Source: Phycisphaerales bacterium (GTDB taxonomy: Bacteria > Planctomycetota > Phycisphaerae > UBA1845). Taken from it: a stretch of DNA of 11,049 bases. The notes beneath the pieces were generated by a model. That model had not been told where the DNA came from. It did not search any database and saw only the letters and a list, made by a program, of their open reading frames with translations. A program made the translations under genes and the position numbers. Location: the NCBI GenBank assembly GCA_030612785.1, contig JAUWNF010000063.1, positions 1 to 11,049 of the forward strand, read 5' to 3'. Positions within the stretch are counted from its first letter, which is position 1, and each line of letters opens with the position of its first letter. Of this stretch, positions 1 through 6,622 are shown piece after piece.

Positions 1-114
1 CGAATCGATCCGACGGAGCCACCGATTCTCATGCGCGGCGTGCAGGAATACACGAATCGTCACGGAGACCCTCGCGGTGATGCTCCTGCACCTGGGGAGA
101 CAAACCGCCGATAA
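1..114 (+). CDS. Probable 3' end of an unidentified gene (partial)
   Basis: A frame is open from the first base to a TAA stop at 112-114, giving 37 residues, with an internal ATG at 31. The residues (IDPTEPPILMRGVQEY near the start, then a Pro/Gly/Arg-rich tail) look more like the end of a protein than random sequence. The stop lies 18 nt before the methyltransferase start, as expected for neighbours in one operon. I recognise no domain. The stretch is short enough to be open by chance in DNA of this composition, so the call is tentative. If it is not coding, this is simply the leader of the methyltransferase gene. Confidence 0.35.
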   Translation, partial: RIDPTEPPILMRGVQEYTNRHGDPRGDAPAPGETNRR

Positions 115-132
115 CGCTAACGAGGACTGCGG

Positions 133-1122
133 GTGTCGACAGACGACAGTCAGAGACGAGGAGCGATCTTGGCAGGTGAGTTAGACATCAGTGCATCGTG
201 CCGCGTGCCCGAGCACGGTCGCCTGGGGCTTGACGGCTGGTTGCTCTTTCGGGCGGCTCGCCGAGTGAGTGGGCGGTCGGCGCTCCATCGTGGCGACGGC
301 CTGCAACGCACGACCGATGCCCGCGCCTATGACCGGTGGCGGGCACAATCCCTGCGTCGGCAACTGACTTCTCATTTTCAACCCGCACGCCTACGCGACG
401 CAGACGTATTGGACTTCGGTTGTGGAAACGGAGATCTGTCGCTCATACTCGCCGCTGAGTTCGGATGCCGCAGTGTTGTGGGGATCGACCTGAAGGCGAA
501 AGCCGTCGCCAAAGCCGAGGAGAAGCGTGCGCACCTGACGGCCCAGGCCCGTGATGCCCTCCGATTCGTCACCGCCACCGACGACCGGCGGATCGAGCTG
601 GCAGACGAAAGCGTGGACCTGATCTGCTGCTTCGACGTGGTGGAACACACTCCGCATCCGACCGAGACCGCTGCCCAGTGGCGGCGCGTCTTGCGCCCGG
701 GGGGTGAGGTGTGGGTGTGGTGGTCTCCGTGGAGAGGGCCTTACGGTCATCATGTTGAATCGCTGATTCCCCTCCCGTGGATACATCTGGTTCTCCGCCC
801 GCGCACGGTGTTTACCGCGTGTGCGGAGTTGTACGATGCCCCCGACTTCGTTCCGCGCATTTGGGACACCGACCCGACGACCGGCCGTAAGCGACCTAAC
901 AAATGGCGCACGATGACCACCTACGAACCCTTCCTGAATCGTTTGACGCGCCGACAGTTCGAGCGCGCGGTCCGAGCCCAACGCCTGGCGATCGCCCACC
1001 GGGAAACACACGGTTTCAGCGGATCGTGCAAAGCCCGAGCGACGCAGGCGCTGACCCGCCTGCCGGTGCTCGGCGAGTGCTTCGTTTCGTTCTACGTCTA
1101 CCGCTTGGTGAAGTGTGCGTAG
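133..1122 (+). CDS. Class I SAM-dependent methyltransferase
   Basis: Predicted to transfer a methyl group from S-adenosylmethionine to an unknown substrate, in the cytosol. The 329-residue product has a clear Rossmann-type methyltransferase core. Motif I is VLDFGCGNG at about 92-100. The acidic residue after the second strand is in GIDL, about 117-120. Motif II-like CCFDVVEHTPHP follows at about 165-176, and LRPGGEVWV at about 187-195. This pattern fits the Methyltransf_11/UbiE-like group, in which the EH pair after motif II is common. The first 85 or so residues are Arg-rich and show no motif. The C-terminal third (about 200-329) contains Trp/Pro-rich and basic segments and probably shapes substrate binding. 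The start is GTG at 133, preceded by GAGGA at 122-126 with a 6-nt spacer. The gene converges on the kinase gene, and its neighbours give no hint of the substrate. Confidence 0.9.
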   Translation: MSTDDSQRRGAILAGELDISASCRVPEHGRLGLDGWLLFRAARRVSGRSALHRGDGLQRTTDARAYDRWRAQSLRRQLTSHFQPARLRDADVLDFGCGNGDLSLILAAEFGCRSVVGIDLKAKAVAKAEEKRAHLTAQARDALRFVTATDDRRIELADESVDLICCFDVVEHTPHPTETAAQWRRVLRPGGEVWVWWSPWRGPYGHHVESLIPLPWIHLVLRPRTVFTACAELYDAPDFVPRIWDTDPTTGRKRPNKWRTMTTYEPFLNRLTRRQFERAVRAQRLAIAHRETHGFSGSCKARATQALTRLPVLGECFVSFYVYRLVKCA

Positions 1123-1140
1123 TCCCGGCCGGCCGCCGAG

Positions 1141-1201
1141 ACGCATCGGATTGAGGCGGGACGATCCGTTCGCCCCGATCTGTCCAACGGGGCCAATGCG
1201 T
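1141..1201. terminator. Possible structured convergent-gene terminator
   Basis: The 90-nt gap between the convergent stops at 1122 and 1213 contains a nested inverted repeat. The outer arms are ACGCAT (1141-1146) and ATGCGT (1196-1201). The inner stem is GCCCCG (1172-1177) and CGGGGC (1188-1193) with a 10-nt loop. There is no T-run on either side, so it is not a standard intrinsic terminator. Its position between two converging genes is the main reason to record it. Confidence 0.25.
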
Positions 1202-1212
1202 CGGCCCGTCGT

Positions 1213-3780
1213 TCAGGCGGTGCCGGCGTCGCCACGTTCGTCGTCGATTTCCTGCTCGGCCGGGGCGTCAAGCGCGTCCCAGCCGGCAGGCGCCTCAGCA
1301 GCGGGTCGGCCGGAGTCCGCGCCGCTCTCGCCGACCAGGAAGGGCGCGGGGGCAGAACCACGACCACGGGCAACCAAGAGCAGGAATAGGAACAAGACTC
1401 CCGAGAGGACTAGACCGCTGATCGATCCCAGGCGTGCTTCGTCGCACAGATGCGGCTGGACCGACAGGGCGATAATCGGCGCGCCCATGCCGATTACCGT
1501 CAATGAGAACAGGAACGGGCGCAGAGTGTTTTGCCAGAACGTCGGTCGCTTCCGCAACCCGGTCTTGCGCAGCGCAAACCCAAGCAGGGCACAGCAGGCC
1601 ACACTAAGAGTCAGGAAACCCTGTCGGTCATCGGTGCAACAGCGGATGTCCTTCACCAGCACGGTGCTCAGGAACGAGACCACGGCGCCGGCCAACAGCA
1701 GGAAGCTGACCACGCTCCAAAACGCCCGGGTCGCGGTGTGTCGTAGCGGCGGCAACGGAACTGATGACGCCAGACGGGCGTGCGGCGAATCCTGCTCGAC
1801 GGGGAGAGCCATCGGGATGCCCGGTTGACCCTCGGCGGGTTCGCCCGCCCAATGCGTTACCGCATGGCGCAGGCGATCGAAGGTGCCGGAGACATGCTGC
1901 CCGATGCGCTCGCCTGCGGCTTCGACCCGCGCCGCGACGGGAGGGACAGGCGGTGCGGCTGCAGCGCCCGCGGGCTCGTTTCCTTTGGGCAGAGACGGCG
2001 CTAGCGAATACAAACCCCGCAGAGGAACGAACCACGCTACGCCCTGCACCGCGAAGGAAGTGGCCGCCGCTACCCCGGCAGCCATGAACATCAGACGGTC
2101 GTTACCCTGGCTGAAGATCGCGGTGAAGATGAACGCGCACAGCCCGGCGGTGAACGCCTGGCCAACGCTCATCTCGCCGGCTGCTCCGTGCTCCAGACGT
2201 TTCTCCCAATCCACGAGCATCGCGGTGAGGATCAGGGCCAGCAGCGTCATCGGAGCACCGGGGAACAACGGCCGGCGGATGTAGTCTGATACCTGAGCGA
2301 TCATCCGCACGGTCTCGTCTATCTCGAAGGACGTACCTGTGTACGAAAGCTTGGGCAGTTCAGTCGGGACGTGCTTCGTCGCGGCCATAACCGGCGTCAT
2401 CGCGATGGCCAGCAATGCCCCACAACATCCCAGCGTCGCCAGCCGGTGGACCCAGACCGGTTGCGCTGCCTGCCCCAGCCAGGAAGTTACCTTCCGCGAG
2501 GCGATCACCCCGGTGGACATCATCAAGACCCCCAGCCCGGCACTTGCTCCCAAGGTCCCATGTCCACTAACGATTCCCGCGAGCAGACCCACGCCCGTGG
2601 CAATGCCGAGTATGAGCAGAATCGCAATGACCCAGTGCTTGGCCCGGCCGAGGCCCTGGGTGAAAGAGCGATACGGTGCGCCTTGATGACGGGGGCGTCT
2701 GCGCCCGTGCTTTCTCTCTAGGTGATTTCTGCGGCGGGTAACTTTTTCGCCGATGCGTTGCGCGCGCCGCGCCAGCCGCTCGGAAAGCTCTCCAACGACC
2801 GGACCCTGGGCACGGATCAGGTGAGCGCGCCTCAGACCATCAGGCGATTGCCATCCAACACGTACGCCCTTAGGCGGCGGTGGCGGAGGGGGGGGGTTAG
2901 GTGATGGGAACGGGGTGGGTCTGTCGGGACGGACGGCACCGGCCGCCGCAGTCAGGCTATGCGGATTGAAGCCCGCCAAGCTGTCGCGGACCTCGCCGAC
3001 GCCGAGAATCTCCTCAGCCATCTCCTCCACGCTCTGATAACGATCCTTGGGATCCTTGGCCAGGGCCTTGCGGATGACCTCACCGAACGGTTCGGGGAGT
3101 TCGTCCACCTCCGGTTGAGCGGTGAGGTGCTTCATGAGCACTTCGCCCATGGTGGCCCCGTCGTAGGGCACCCTCCCGAGGAGCATCTCGTAGAGCATCA
3201 CCCCCAGAGCATAGATGTCGATACCGCGATGATAGTCACCACTGCCGACCTCCGGAGCCATGTAGTGCACCGTGCCGATGCTCGCGGTTTGGGCGCTATG
3301 GCGTGACACCGAGATGAACTTGCTCAGCCCGTAGTCGCCGATCTTGACGTACCCGTCCTCGTAGAAGATGTTGCCCGGCTTCATGTCACGGTGCACGATG
3401 CCGCGCTCGTGCAGGTAACCGAGGCCCTTGGCCAATTCGCGGATGAAGAAGGCAGCCTTTTGCGGGCTCAGCCCCTCCGGCTCAGCGATCAGCAGATCAC
3501 GCAGCGACGGGCCTTGCACGTACTCCATGATGACGAAGTAGTCGCCCTCGGAGTTCTGCTTGACGTCGAAGATGGTGACCAGGTGCGGGCTCTTGAGGTT
3601 CATGCAGTGGGAGACCCCGCGCAACTCGATCGCGGGGTTGTCGCGCAGGTACTTGAGGGCCACTTCCCGCCCGCCGTCACTGACCGCGTAATAAACCTCG
3701 CCGAACCCGCCGCGCCCGACGCCGCGCTGGATCGTGTAGCCTTCCAGTGGCCGATCACCGTGTTTGAACGTAAATGCCAT
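1213..3780 (-). CDS. Membrane-anchored Ser/Thr protein kinase (Hanks type)
   Basis: Phosphorylates Ser/Thr of partner proteins using ATP. The 855-residue product has an N-terminal kinase domain (about 12-265): glycine loop GRGGFG (22-27), catalytic-site Lys in VALK (K43), HRDMKPGN (130-137, D132), DYG in place of DFG (149-151) and APE (175-177). A proline linker (about 286-304, eight consecutive Pro at 296-303) and an Arg-rich stretch (about 335-372) follow. About ten hydrophobic segments then come in two groups, roughly 382-585 and 686-804, ending in an acidic tail. There are no PASTA repeats, so the sensory part is not of the PknB type. The ATG at 3780 was chosen because the kinase fold starts at once and GGGAAGAGA lies upstream. 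The longer frame to 3939 runs through a palindromic repeat. The FHA-protein gene is 122 nt upstream on the same strand, a likely functional partner. A C9 tract encodes part of the proline linker. Confidence 0.95.
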   Translation of the reverse strand: MAFTFKHGDRPLEGYTIQRGVGRGGFGEVYYAVSDGGREVALKYLRDNPAIELRGVSHCMNLKSPHLVTIFDVKQNSEGDYFVIMEYVQGPSLRDLLIAEPEGLSPQKAAFFIRELAKGLGYLHERGIVHRDMKPGNIFYEDGYVKIGDYGLSKFISVSRHSAQTASIGTVHYMAPEVGSGDYHRGIDIYALGVMLYEMLLGRVPYDGATMGEVLMKHLTAQPEVDELPEPFGEVIRKALAKDPKDRYQSVEEMAEEILGVGEVRDSLAGFNPHSLTAAAGAVRPDRPTPFPSPNPPPPPPPPKGVRVGWQSPDGLRRAHLIRAQGPVVGELSERLARRAQRIGEKVTRRRNHLERKHGRRRPRHQGAPYRSFTQGLGRAKHWVIAILLILGIATGVGLLAGIVSGHGTLGASAGLGVLMMSTGVIASRKVTSWLGQAAQPVWVHRLATLGCCGALLAIAMTPVMAATKHVPTELPKLSYTGTSFEIDETVRMIAQVSDYIRRPLFPGAPMTLLALILTAMLVDWEKRLEHGAAGEMSVGQAFTAGLCAFIFTAIFSQGNDRLMFMAAGVAAATSFAVQGVAWFVPLRGLYSLAPSLPKGNEPAGAAAAPPVPPVAARVEAAGERIGQHVSGTFDRLRHAVTHWAGEPAEGQPGIPMALPVEQDSPHARLASSVPLPPLRHTATRAFWSVVSFLLLAGAVVSFLSTVLVKDIRCCTDDRQGFLTLSVACCALLGFALRKTGLRKRPTFWQNTLRPFLFSLTVIGMGAPIIALSVQPHLCDEARLGSISGLVLSGVLFLFLLLVARGRGSAPAPFLVGESGADSGRPAAEAPAGWDALDAPAEQEIDDERGDAGTA
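2888..2896. repeat. C9 homopolymer (G9 on plus strand) inside kinase gene
   Basis: Nine consecutive C on the coding strand span the last base of Asn295 and the first prolines of the linker. One extra C would give a TAA stop after about eight codons, making a product of about 303 residues. One fewer C would give TGA after about 20 codons, making about 315 residues. Either change leaves the kinase domain intact and removes every membrane segment. Confidence 0.9.
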
Positions 3781-3836
3781 GTCTGTCTCTTCCCATTCAC
3801 CCGCTCGCAGTGGCCTGCCTCTCGCGGGCCATCTCC

Positions 3837-3890
3837 TGTGGGACCGGCTTTCTAGCCTGTCAATCGACCGGTTGGAAAGCCGGTCCCACA
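3837..3890. repeat. REP/MITE-like palindromic element
   Basis: A 25-bp inverted repeat with a 4-nt loop (AATC, 3862-3865). The outer 16 bp are perfect: TGTGGGACCGGCTTTC at 3837-3852 and its exact complement at 3875-3890. The inner 9 bp have three mismatches, two of which would be G-U pairs in RNA. It lies 12 nt past the FHA-gene stop and about 57 nt before the kinase start, so the transcript of the unit would contain a strong hairpin between the two genes. There is no T-run after it on the minus strand, so a standard intrinsic terminator is unlikely. Extragenic location, length and GC-rich palindromy fit REP-type elements, but a single copy in one window cannot prove that. Confidence 0.85.
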
Positions 3891-3902
3891 AAAAGCAGGC
3901 CG

Positions 3903-5501
3903 CTACACGTGCTTGATCCCTCCCGGCCGAACCGACCACGGCTTGGCCACCATGCTCACACCGTCAATCTCGATTGTCCTGCCCAGGTCCACCCGCACGG
4001 GTTCCGGTGCCGCCGATCCTCGTCCGGAGAGCCGGACCCACAACGCCCCGCCGCGCTCGAAGAGCACCAGCGGGTTGCGCGCCATCTGGCACTGAATGTG
4101 AAACCCTTTACCGTACCCGATCATCGCGTTCCTGGTGAACAGCACCACCCGCCGAACGTCGTTGGGCAGTTTCGAAGTATCGCTCAGATCCAGGGTGGCG
4201 CTGGGGCTCTTGCGGTTAGGCAACCGAAAGGTGAATCTCGCCTTCCGTCCGAGAACCACGCGGTCGCCGTTCTGGAGCAATTGGTGTCCGGTGCGCTTGC
4301 CGCTCACCTCCACCTCGTGCGGCCCGAACAGGAAGTAGTCGTCCTCCACCCGAGCGATATCCGCGTGCCGGTCGGCCAGATCCGAAAAGATGGCGATGTC
4401 GGCCGGGTTGCTGGTCGCCGCCTTGCCGATGGAAACGCGATCGTTACGCAGCAGCAGGTAGCTGCCTCCGCCATCCACGAGCAACAGCAGACGCTCAGGT
4501 AATCCGCCCGCCCGGGCGGCTGAGGGCAACGCGATGGTCTCCGCCAGGTCTGTTGGATGTTGCGGGCTCACCGCCGCTGGTCGGACCGCCGGCGCGGCGT
4601 GCGCGAATGCCCCCAGTGGGCCGGCCCGTAGCGATGTTACCATTTCGTCAAGCGCTCCGAGTTGCTTGACGACCTTGGAGGACCAGCCAATGTCGGGTGC
4701 GAGGTGTTGCAGGCGCATCGTGCTTTGGACCGCGCCGTCGTAGTCCCCGGTGCGAAGGGCGTCCCCGGCTTGCTGGACCAGCCGAATCATCTCCTCGACC
4801 TCGCGTTTAGCAGGCAAGGCCTGACCGAGATCGCCCAGGCACGCCAGTTCGTCGGCCGCCCGCGCGACCCGTCCCTCCTTGATCGACTTCCGTGCGTTGC
4901 TGAGGATGCGCGTGCACAGTTCGTTATCGAGCTTCACACATGCGGGATCGTGGGGATCAAGGCCCTTGGCCTTGGCGAACCGCTCGACCGCGGCGATCCA
5001 CTGCCCGTCACGGATCAACTTCTCCACCTGGCTGAAGATTTCCGAGGCCTCGTGTTCGCGCACTTGGATGTCTCGCTTCATCTTGGCGGCCTCCGTGTCA
5101 CCTTGGCTGGCGGCGTCGAGGATGCGCTGTCCGGCCGCTAGCGAACCTTCCGCGACGCGCCGCCGCGCTCGGGCCAGCCGCTCGCGCCGCGAGTGCTCCT
5201 GCCGGGCCGCCTCGGTGGCCACCGTGTCGATCTGTTGGCGTAGTTCGTCGATCCGCTCCTGCGCAGCCCCCCCGGTCTCGGCGCGGTCCAGGTCGCGTAA
5301 CGCTTCGGAGAAACGGTCGGACGCGAAGTGCTCCCGCGCCCGAGCGATGAACTTGTCGCTGAGCTGGCGAAGCAGCGCCGCGCCCCGCCGCTGCGCCCGG
5401 ATGTCCGGTGCGAGAGCGATGCGATACGCCTCGTCCAGCCGCCCTTGCCGCACAGCGGCTTCGGCGGCTCGAAGGCGGGTACTGAGTAGACGACCGAGCA
5501 T
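3903..5501 (-). CDS. Helical-repeat protein with C-terminal FHA domain
   Basis: Likely a signalling scaffold or substrate for the adjacent kinase. The 532-residue product begins with about 290 residues of Ala/Arg/Glu-rich helices. Several have TPR-like spacing, such as AVERFAKAKGLDP near 171-183 and GDYDGAVQSTMRLQHLAPD near 252-270. An Ala/Pro linker (about 297-330) holds a threonine in ETIALP (T322), which may be a phosphosite. The FHA domain covers about 338-427, with VSIGK (356-360), LADRHADI (375-382) and NGDRVVLG (411-418). A second, weaker FHA-like sandwich may occupy about 447-525. FHA domains normally bind phosphothreonine, but here the usual Arg and Ser contacts appear as K360 and A376. 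The ATG at 5501 is preceded by AAGGAG (5513-5508) with a 6-nt spacer. No signal peptide is present, so it is probably cytosolic. It is the first gene of the FHA-kinase unit. Confidence 0.88.
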   Translation of the reverse strand: MLGRLLSTRLRAAEAAVRQGRLDEAYRIALAPDIRAQRRGAALLRQLSDKFIARAREHFASDRFSEALRDLDRAETGGAAQERIDELRQQIDTVATEAARQEHSRRERLARARRRVAEGSLAAGQRILDAASQGDTEAAKMKRDIQVREHEASEIFSQVEKLIRDGQWIAAVERFAKAKGLDPHDPACVKLDNELCTRILSNARKSIKEGRVARAADELACLGDLGQALPAKREVEEMIRLVQQAGDALRTGDYDGAVQSTMRLQHLAPDIGWSSKVVKQLGALDEMVTSLRAGPLGAFAHAAPAVRPAAVSPQHPTDLAETIALPSAARAGGLPERLLLLVDGGGSYLLLRNDRVSIGKAATSNPADIAIFSDLADRHADIARVEDDYFLFGPHEVEVSGKRTGHQLLQNGDRVVLGRKARFTFRLPNRKSPSATLDLSDTSKLPNDVRRVVLFTRNAMIGYGKGFHIQCQMARNPLVLFERGGALWVRLSGRGSAAPEPVRVDLGRTIEIDGVSMVAKPWSVRPGGIKHV

Positions 5502-5649
5502 GCGATACTCCTTGCGCTTACGCCAGTCAGCCGCGGGGTTCTGCCCACACCGACTTATTCGTCCGTCAGGTCGCTATATTCGTGATCCCAGGCTCAAAGG
5601 TAGCCCCTGCGGCCCGGAGCGCCCAGAGGTGCGCCGGGTATCCAACCAC

Positions 5650-5655
5650 AGTATA
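5650..5655 (-). promoter_or_regulatory. Candidate -10 box for FHA-kinase unit
   Basis: TATACT on the minus strand matches four of six consensus -10 positions and is one of few AT-rich hexamers upstream of the FHA gene. The sequence 17 nt upstream (AATCGG) is a poor -35. If used, the leader would be roughly 140 nt. Confidence 0.2.
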
Positions 5656-5677
5656 CACCAGTGCTCCGCTTACCGAT

Positions 5678-5706
5678 TGTAACCCCTTGGGTGGCTTTGG
5701 GTTACA
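5678..5706. repeat. 8-bp inverted repeat, possible operator
   Basis: TGTAACCC (5678-5685) and its exact complement GGGTTACA (5699-5706) are separated by 13 nt. The centre-to-centre distance of 21 bp is two helical turns, which suits a dimeric regulator. On the minus strand it ends 22 nt upstream of the TATACT candidate, overlapping where a -35 would be. Alternatively it is a small hairpin. Confidence 0.45.
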
Positions 5707-5887
5707 CGGATTCTGGGGCAGGCGCGTGTTGATCCAGACCTCTTCTCTGAAGAGGAATTCCCCGTCGGGTCTAAGGTGGACCAAAGTTCGGCGCAGAAAA
5801 CACCAACTCGGCGCACGCGGGCAGCGCGCGAAAATTCCGGCCGACCCTGGTGGGGCGTTCGGAAAAGTTTTTTCCAAGTTTTTTTCG

Positions 5888-5909
5888 GCCGCTTTGAAGC
5901 GGCTTCAAA
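5888..5909. repeat. Two overlapping, mutually exclusive palindromes
   Basis: GCCGCT-TTGA-AGCGGC (5888-5903) and TTTGAAGC-G-GCTTCAAA (5893-5909) share bases 5893-5903. As RNA only the first is a good hairpin; the second has a one-base centre and suits a DNA-binding site better. They lie 50-70 nt downstream of the last fibre-operon gene. Neither is followed by a T-run in the minus direction. Confidence 0.5.
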
Positions 5910-5933
5910 CCGCCCTCGAACCGGGTTCAATTC

Positions 5934-5957
5934 GCCCGACCGAAGGGCGGGCTTTTT
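5934..5957 (+). terminator. Weak plus-strand terminator-like hairpin
   Basis: GCCCG (5934-5938) pairs with CGGGC (5948-5952) over a 9-nt loop and is followed at once by TTTTT (5953-5957). On the plus strand it would stop antisense transcription before it enters the fibre-like operon. No plus-strand gene precedes it nearby, so its function is uncertain. The stem is only 5 bp. Confidence 0.3.
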
Positions 5958-5959
5958 GC

Positions 5960-6622
5960 TCACCGGCCGCCAGTTCCGGAGCTCCGTCGCTCCTTGATGT
6001 CCTGCTCGTCGGCCACACCCTGCCGACGCCCCAAGTTGGGCGTTACGCGATTCCGACGGCGGGCTCGCGAACGGCGCCCCGCCACTTTCACTCGCCGCCA
6101 GACTTGCCCGATCAGTGTTCGCCAGCGACCCTGCAGGCATTCTCGCCGTCGGCGCTCGTCGATCGCCGGGAAGCGGCCGGCGGGGCACTCGACCCGCGCC
6201 CACCAGAGCTTCGTGCGAAGTTCAGCCAGGCGCCATTTGTCACAGCCGCAAGCTCCACAGTAAAACCTGCCGGCCACAGTCTTCAGATGCGGGCAACCGT
6301 GCCGGCACCGCGACAACCGGGCCTCGAACACGGAATGTACTACGGTGGGGCCGCTGGTGACCTTGAGGAACTGCATGGCCTTACGGGGCAGGCCAGGATC
6401 GCCGCGTCGCCGCGGCAGCTTCAGCGGACCACACAGCCTACGAAAATCGCCGTAGGTGAAGCTGGGAACGGCGTGCGTTCGATCTGCCGTCAGCAAGAGC
6501 ATGAACAGGTCGCGCGGCGAGAGGTCCGGGGGAATACCCTGCGCTTGGCACACGTCGCGGTCCAGCACGGTGGCCGTGAGGGCTGGACGGTCGATGACAA
6601 GATGTTCGCGCGTCAACATCAT
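5960..6622 (-). CDS. Zinc-ribbon-like small protein, last gene of fibre operon
   Basis: Function unknown. The 220-residue product has cysteines at about 106, 110, 122, 125, 127 and 146, arranged C-x3-C, then CGACGC, then an isolated ECP. The intervening WRLAELRTKLWW segment and following CPAGRF resemble a cysteine signature I recall from short planctomycete proteins near fibre-like genes. It probably binds zinc or another metal. The C-terminal 65 residues are very basic (runs such as RRSRARRRNR) and may bind nucleic acid or be disordered. There is no signal peptide. The start was placed at the ATG at 6622 because it overlaps the TGA of the gene before it (TGATG), with AGTAGG just upstream; the frame itself opens slightly earlier, at 6646. 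It is the last gene before the 458-nt gap. Confidence 0.7.
   Translation of the reverse strand: MMLTREHLVIDRPALTATVLDRDVCQAQGIPPDLSPRDLFMLLLTADRTHAVPSFTYGDFRRLCGPLKLPRRRGDPGLPRKAMQFLKVTSGPTVVHSVFEARLSRCRHGCPHLKTVAGRFYCGACGCDKWRLAELRTKLWWARVECPAGRFPAIDERRRRECLQGRWRTLIGQVWRRVKVAGRRSRARRRNRVTPNLGRRQGVADEQDIKERRSSGTGGR

Larger units (their letters stand above)
5502..5959. other. 458-nt intergenic region, no supported gene
   Basis: This gap separates the end of the fibre-like operon from the start of the FHA-kinase unit, both on the minus strand. It must contain the promoter of the latter. TATACT on the minus strand (5655-5650), about 149 nt before the FHA start, is the best -10 candidate; I see no convincing -35. 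The gap also holds an 8-bp inverted repeat, two overlapping palindromes, GGAAAA-GTT-TTTTCC (5861-5875) followed by seven T (5879-5885), and a weak plus-strand terminator-like hairpin. A 103-codon minus-strand frame (5566-5877) crosses it but looks non-coding. Confidence 0.7.

Noticed and set aside
1115..1828. 237-codon plus-strand frame
   Set aside because: Antisense to the membrane half of the kinase, which shows clear hydrophobic segments; Arg/Pro/Ser-rich shadow.
3837..3890. Intrinsic terminator for the FHA gene
   Set aside because: The stem is strong but no T-run follows on the minus strand.
3781..3939. 53-codon N-terminal extension of the kinase
   Set aside because: It translates the palindromic repeat and ends in an internal ATG with its own ribosome binding site, where the kinase fold begins.
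5678..5706. Phage attachment site
   Set aside because: No integrase, no tRNA and no second copy in the window; an inverted repeat alone does not support it.
5566..5877. 103-codon minus-strand frame in the gap before the FHA gene
   Set aside because: No ribosome binding site or domain; Pro/Arg-rich, low-quality composition; it overlaps likely regulatory sequence.
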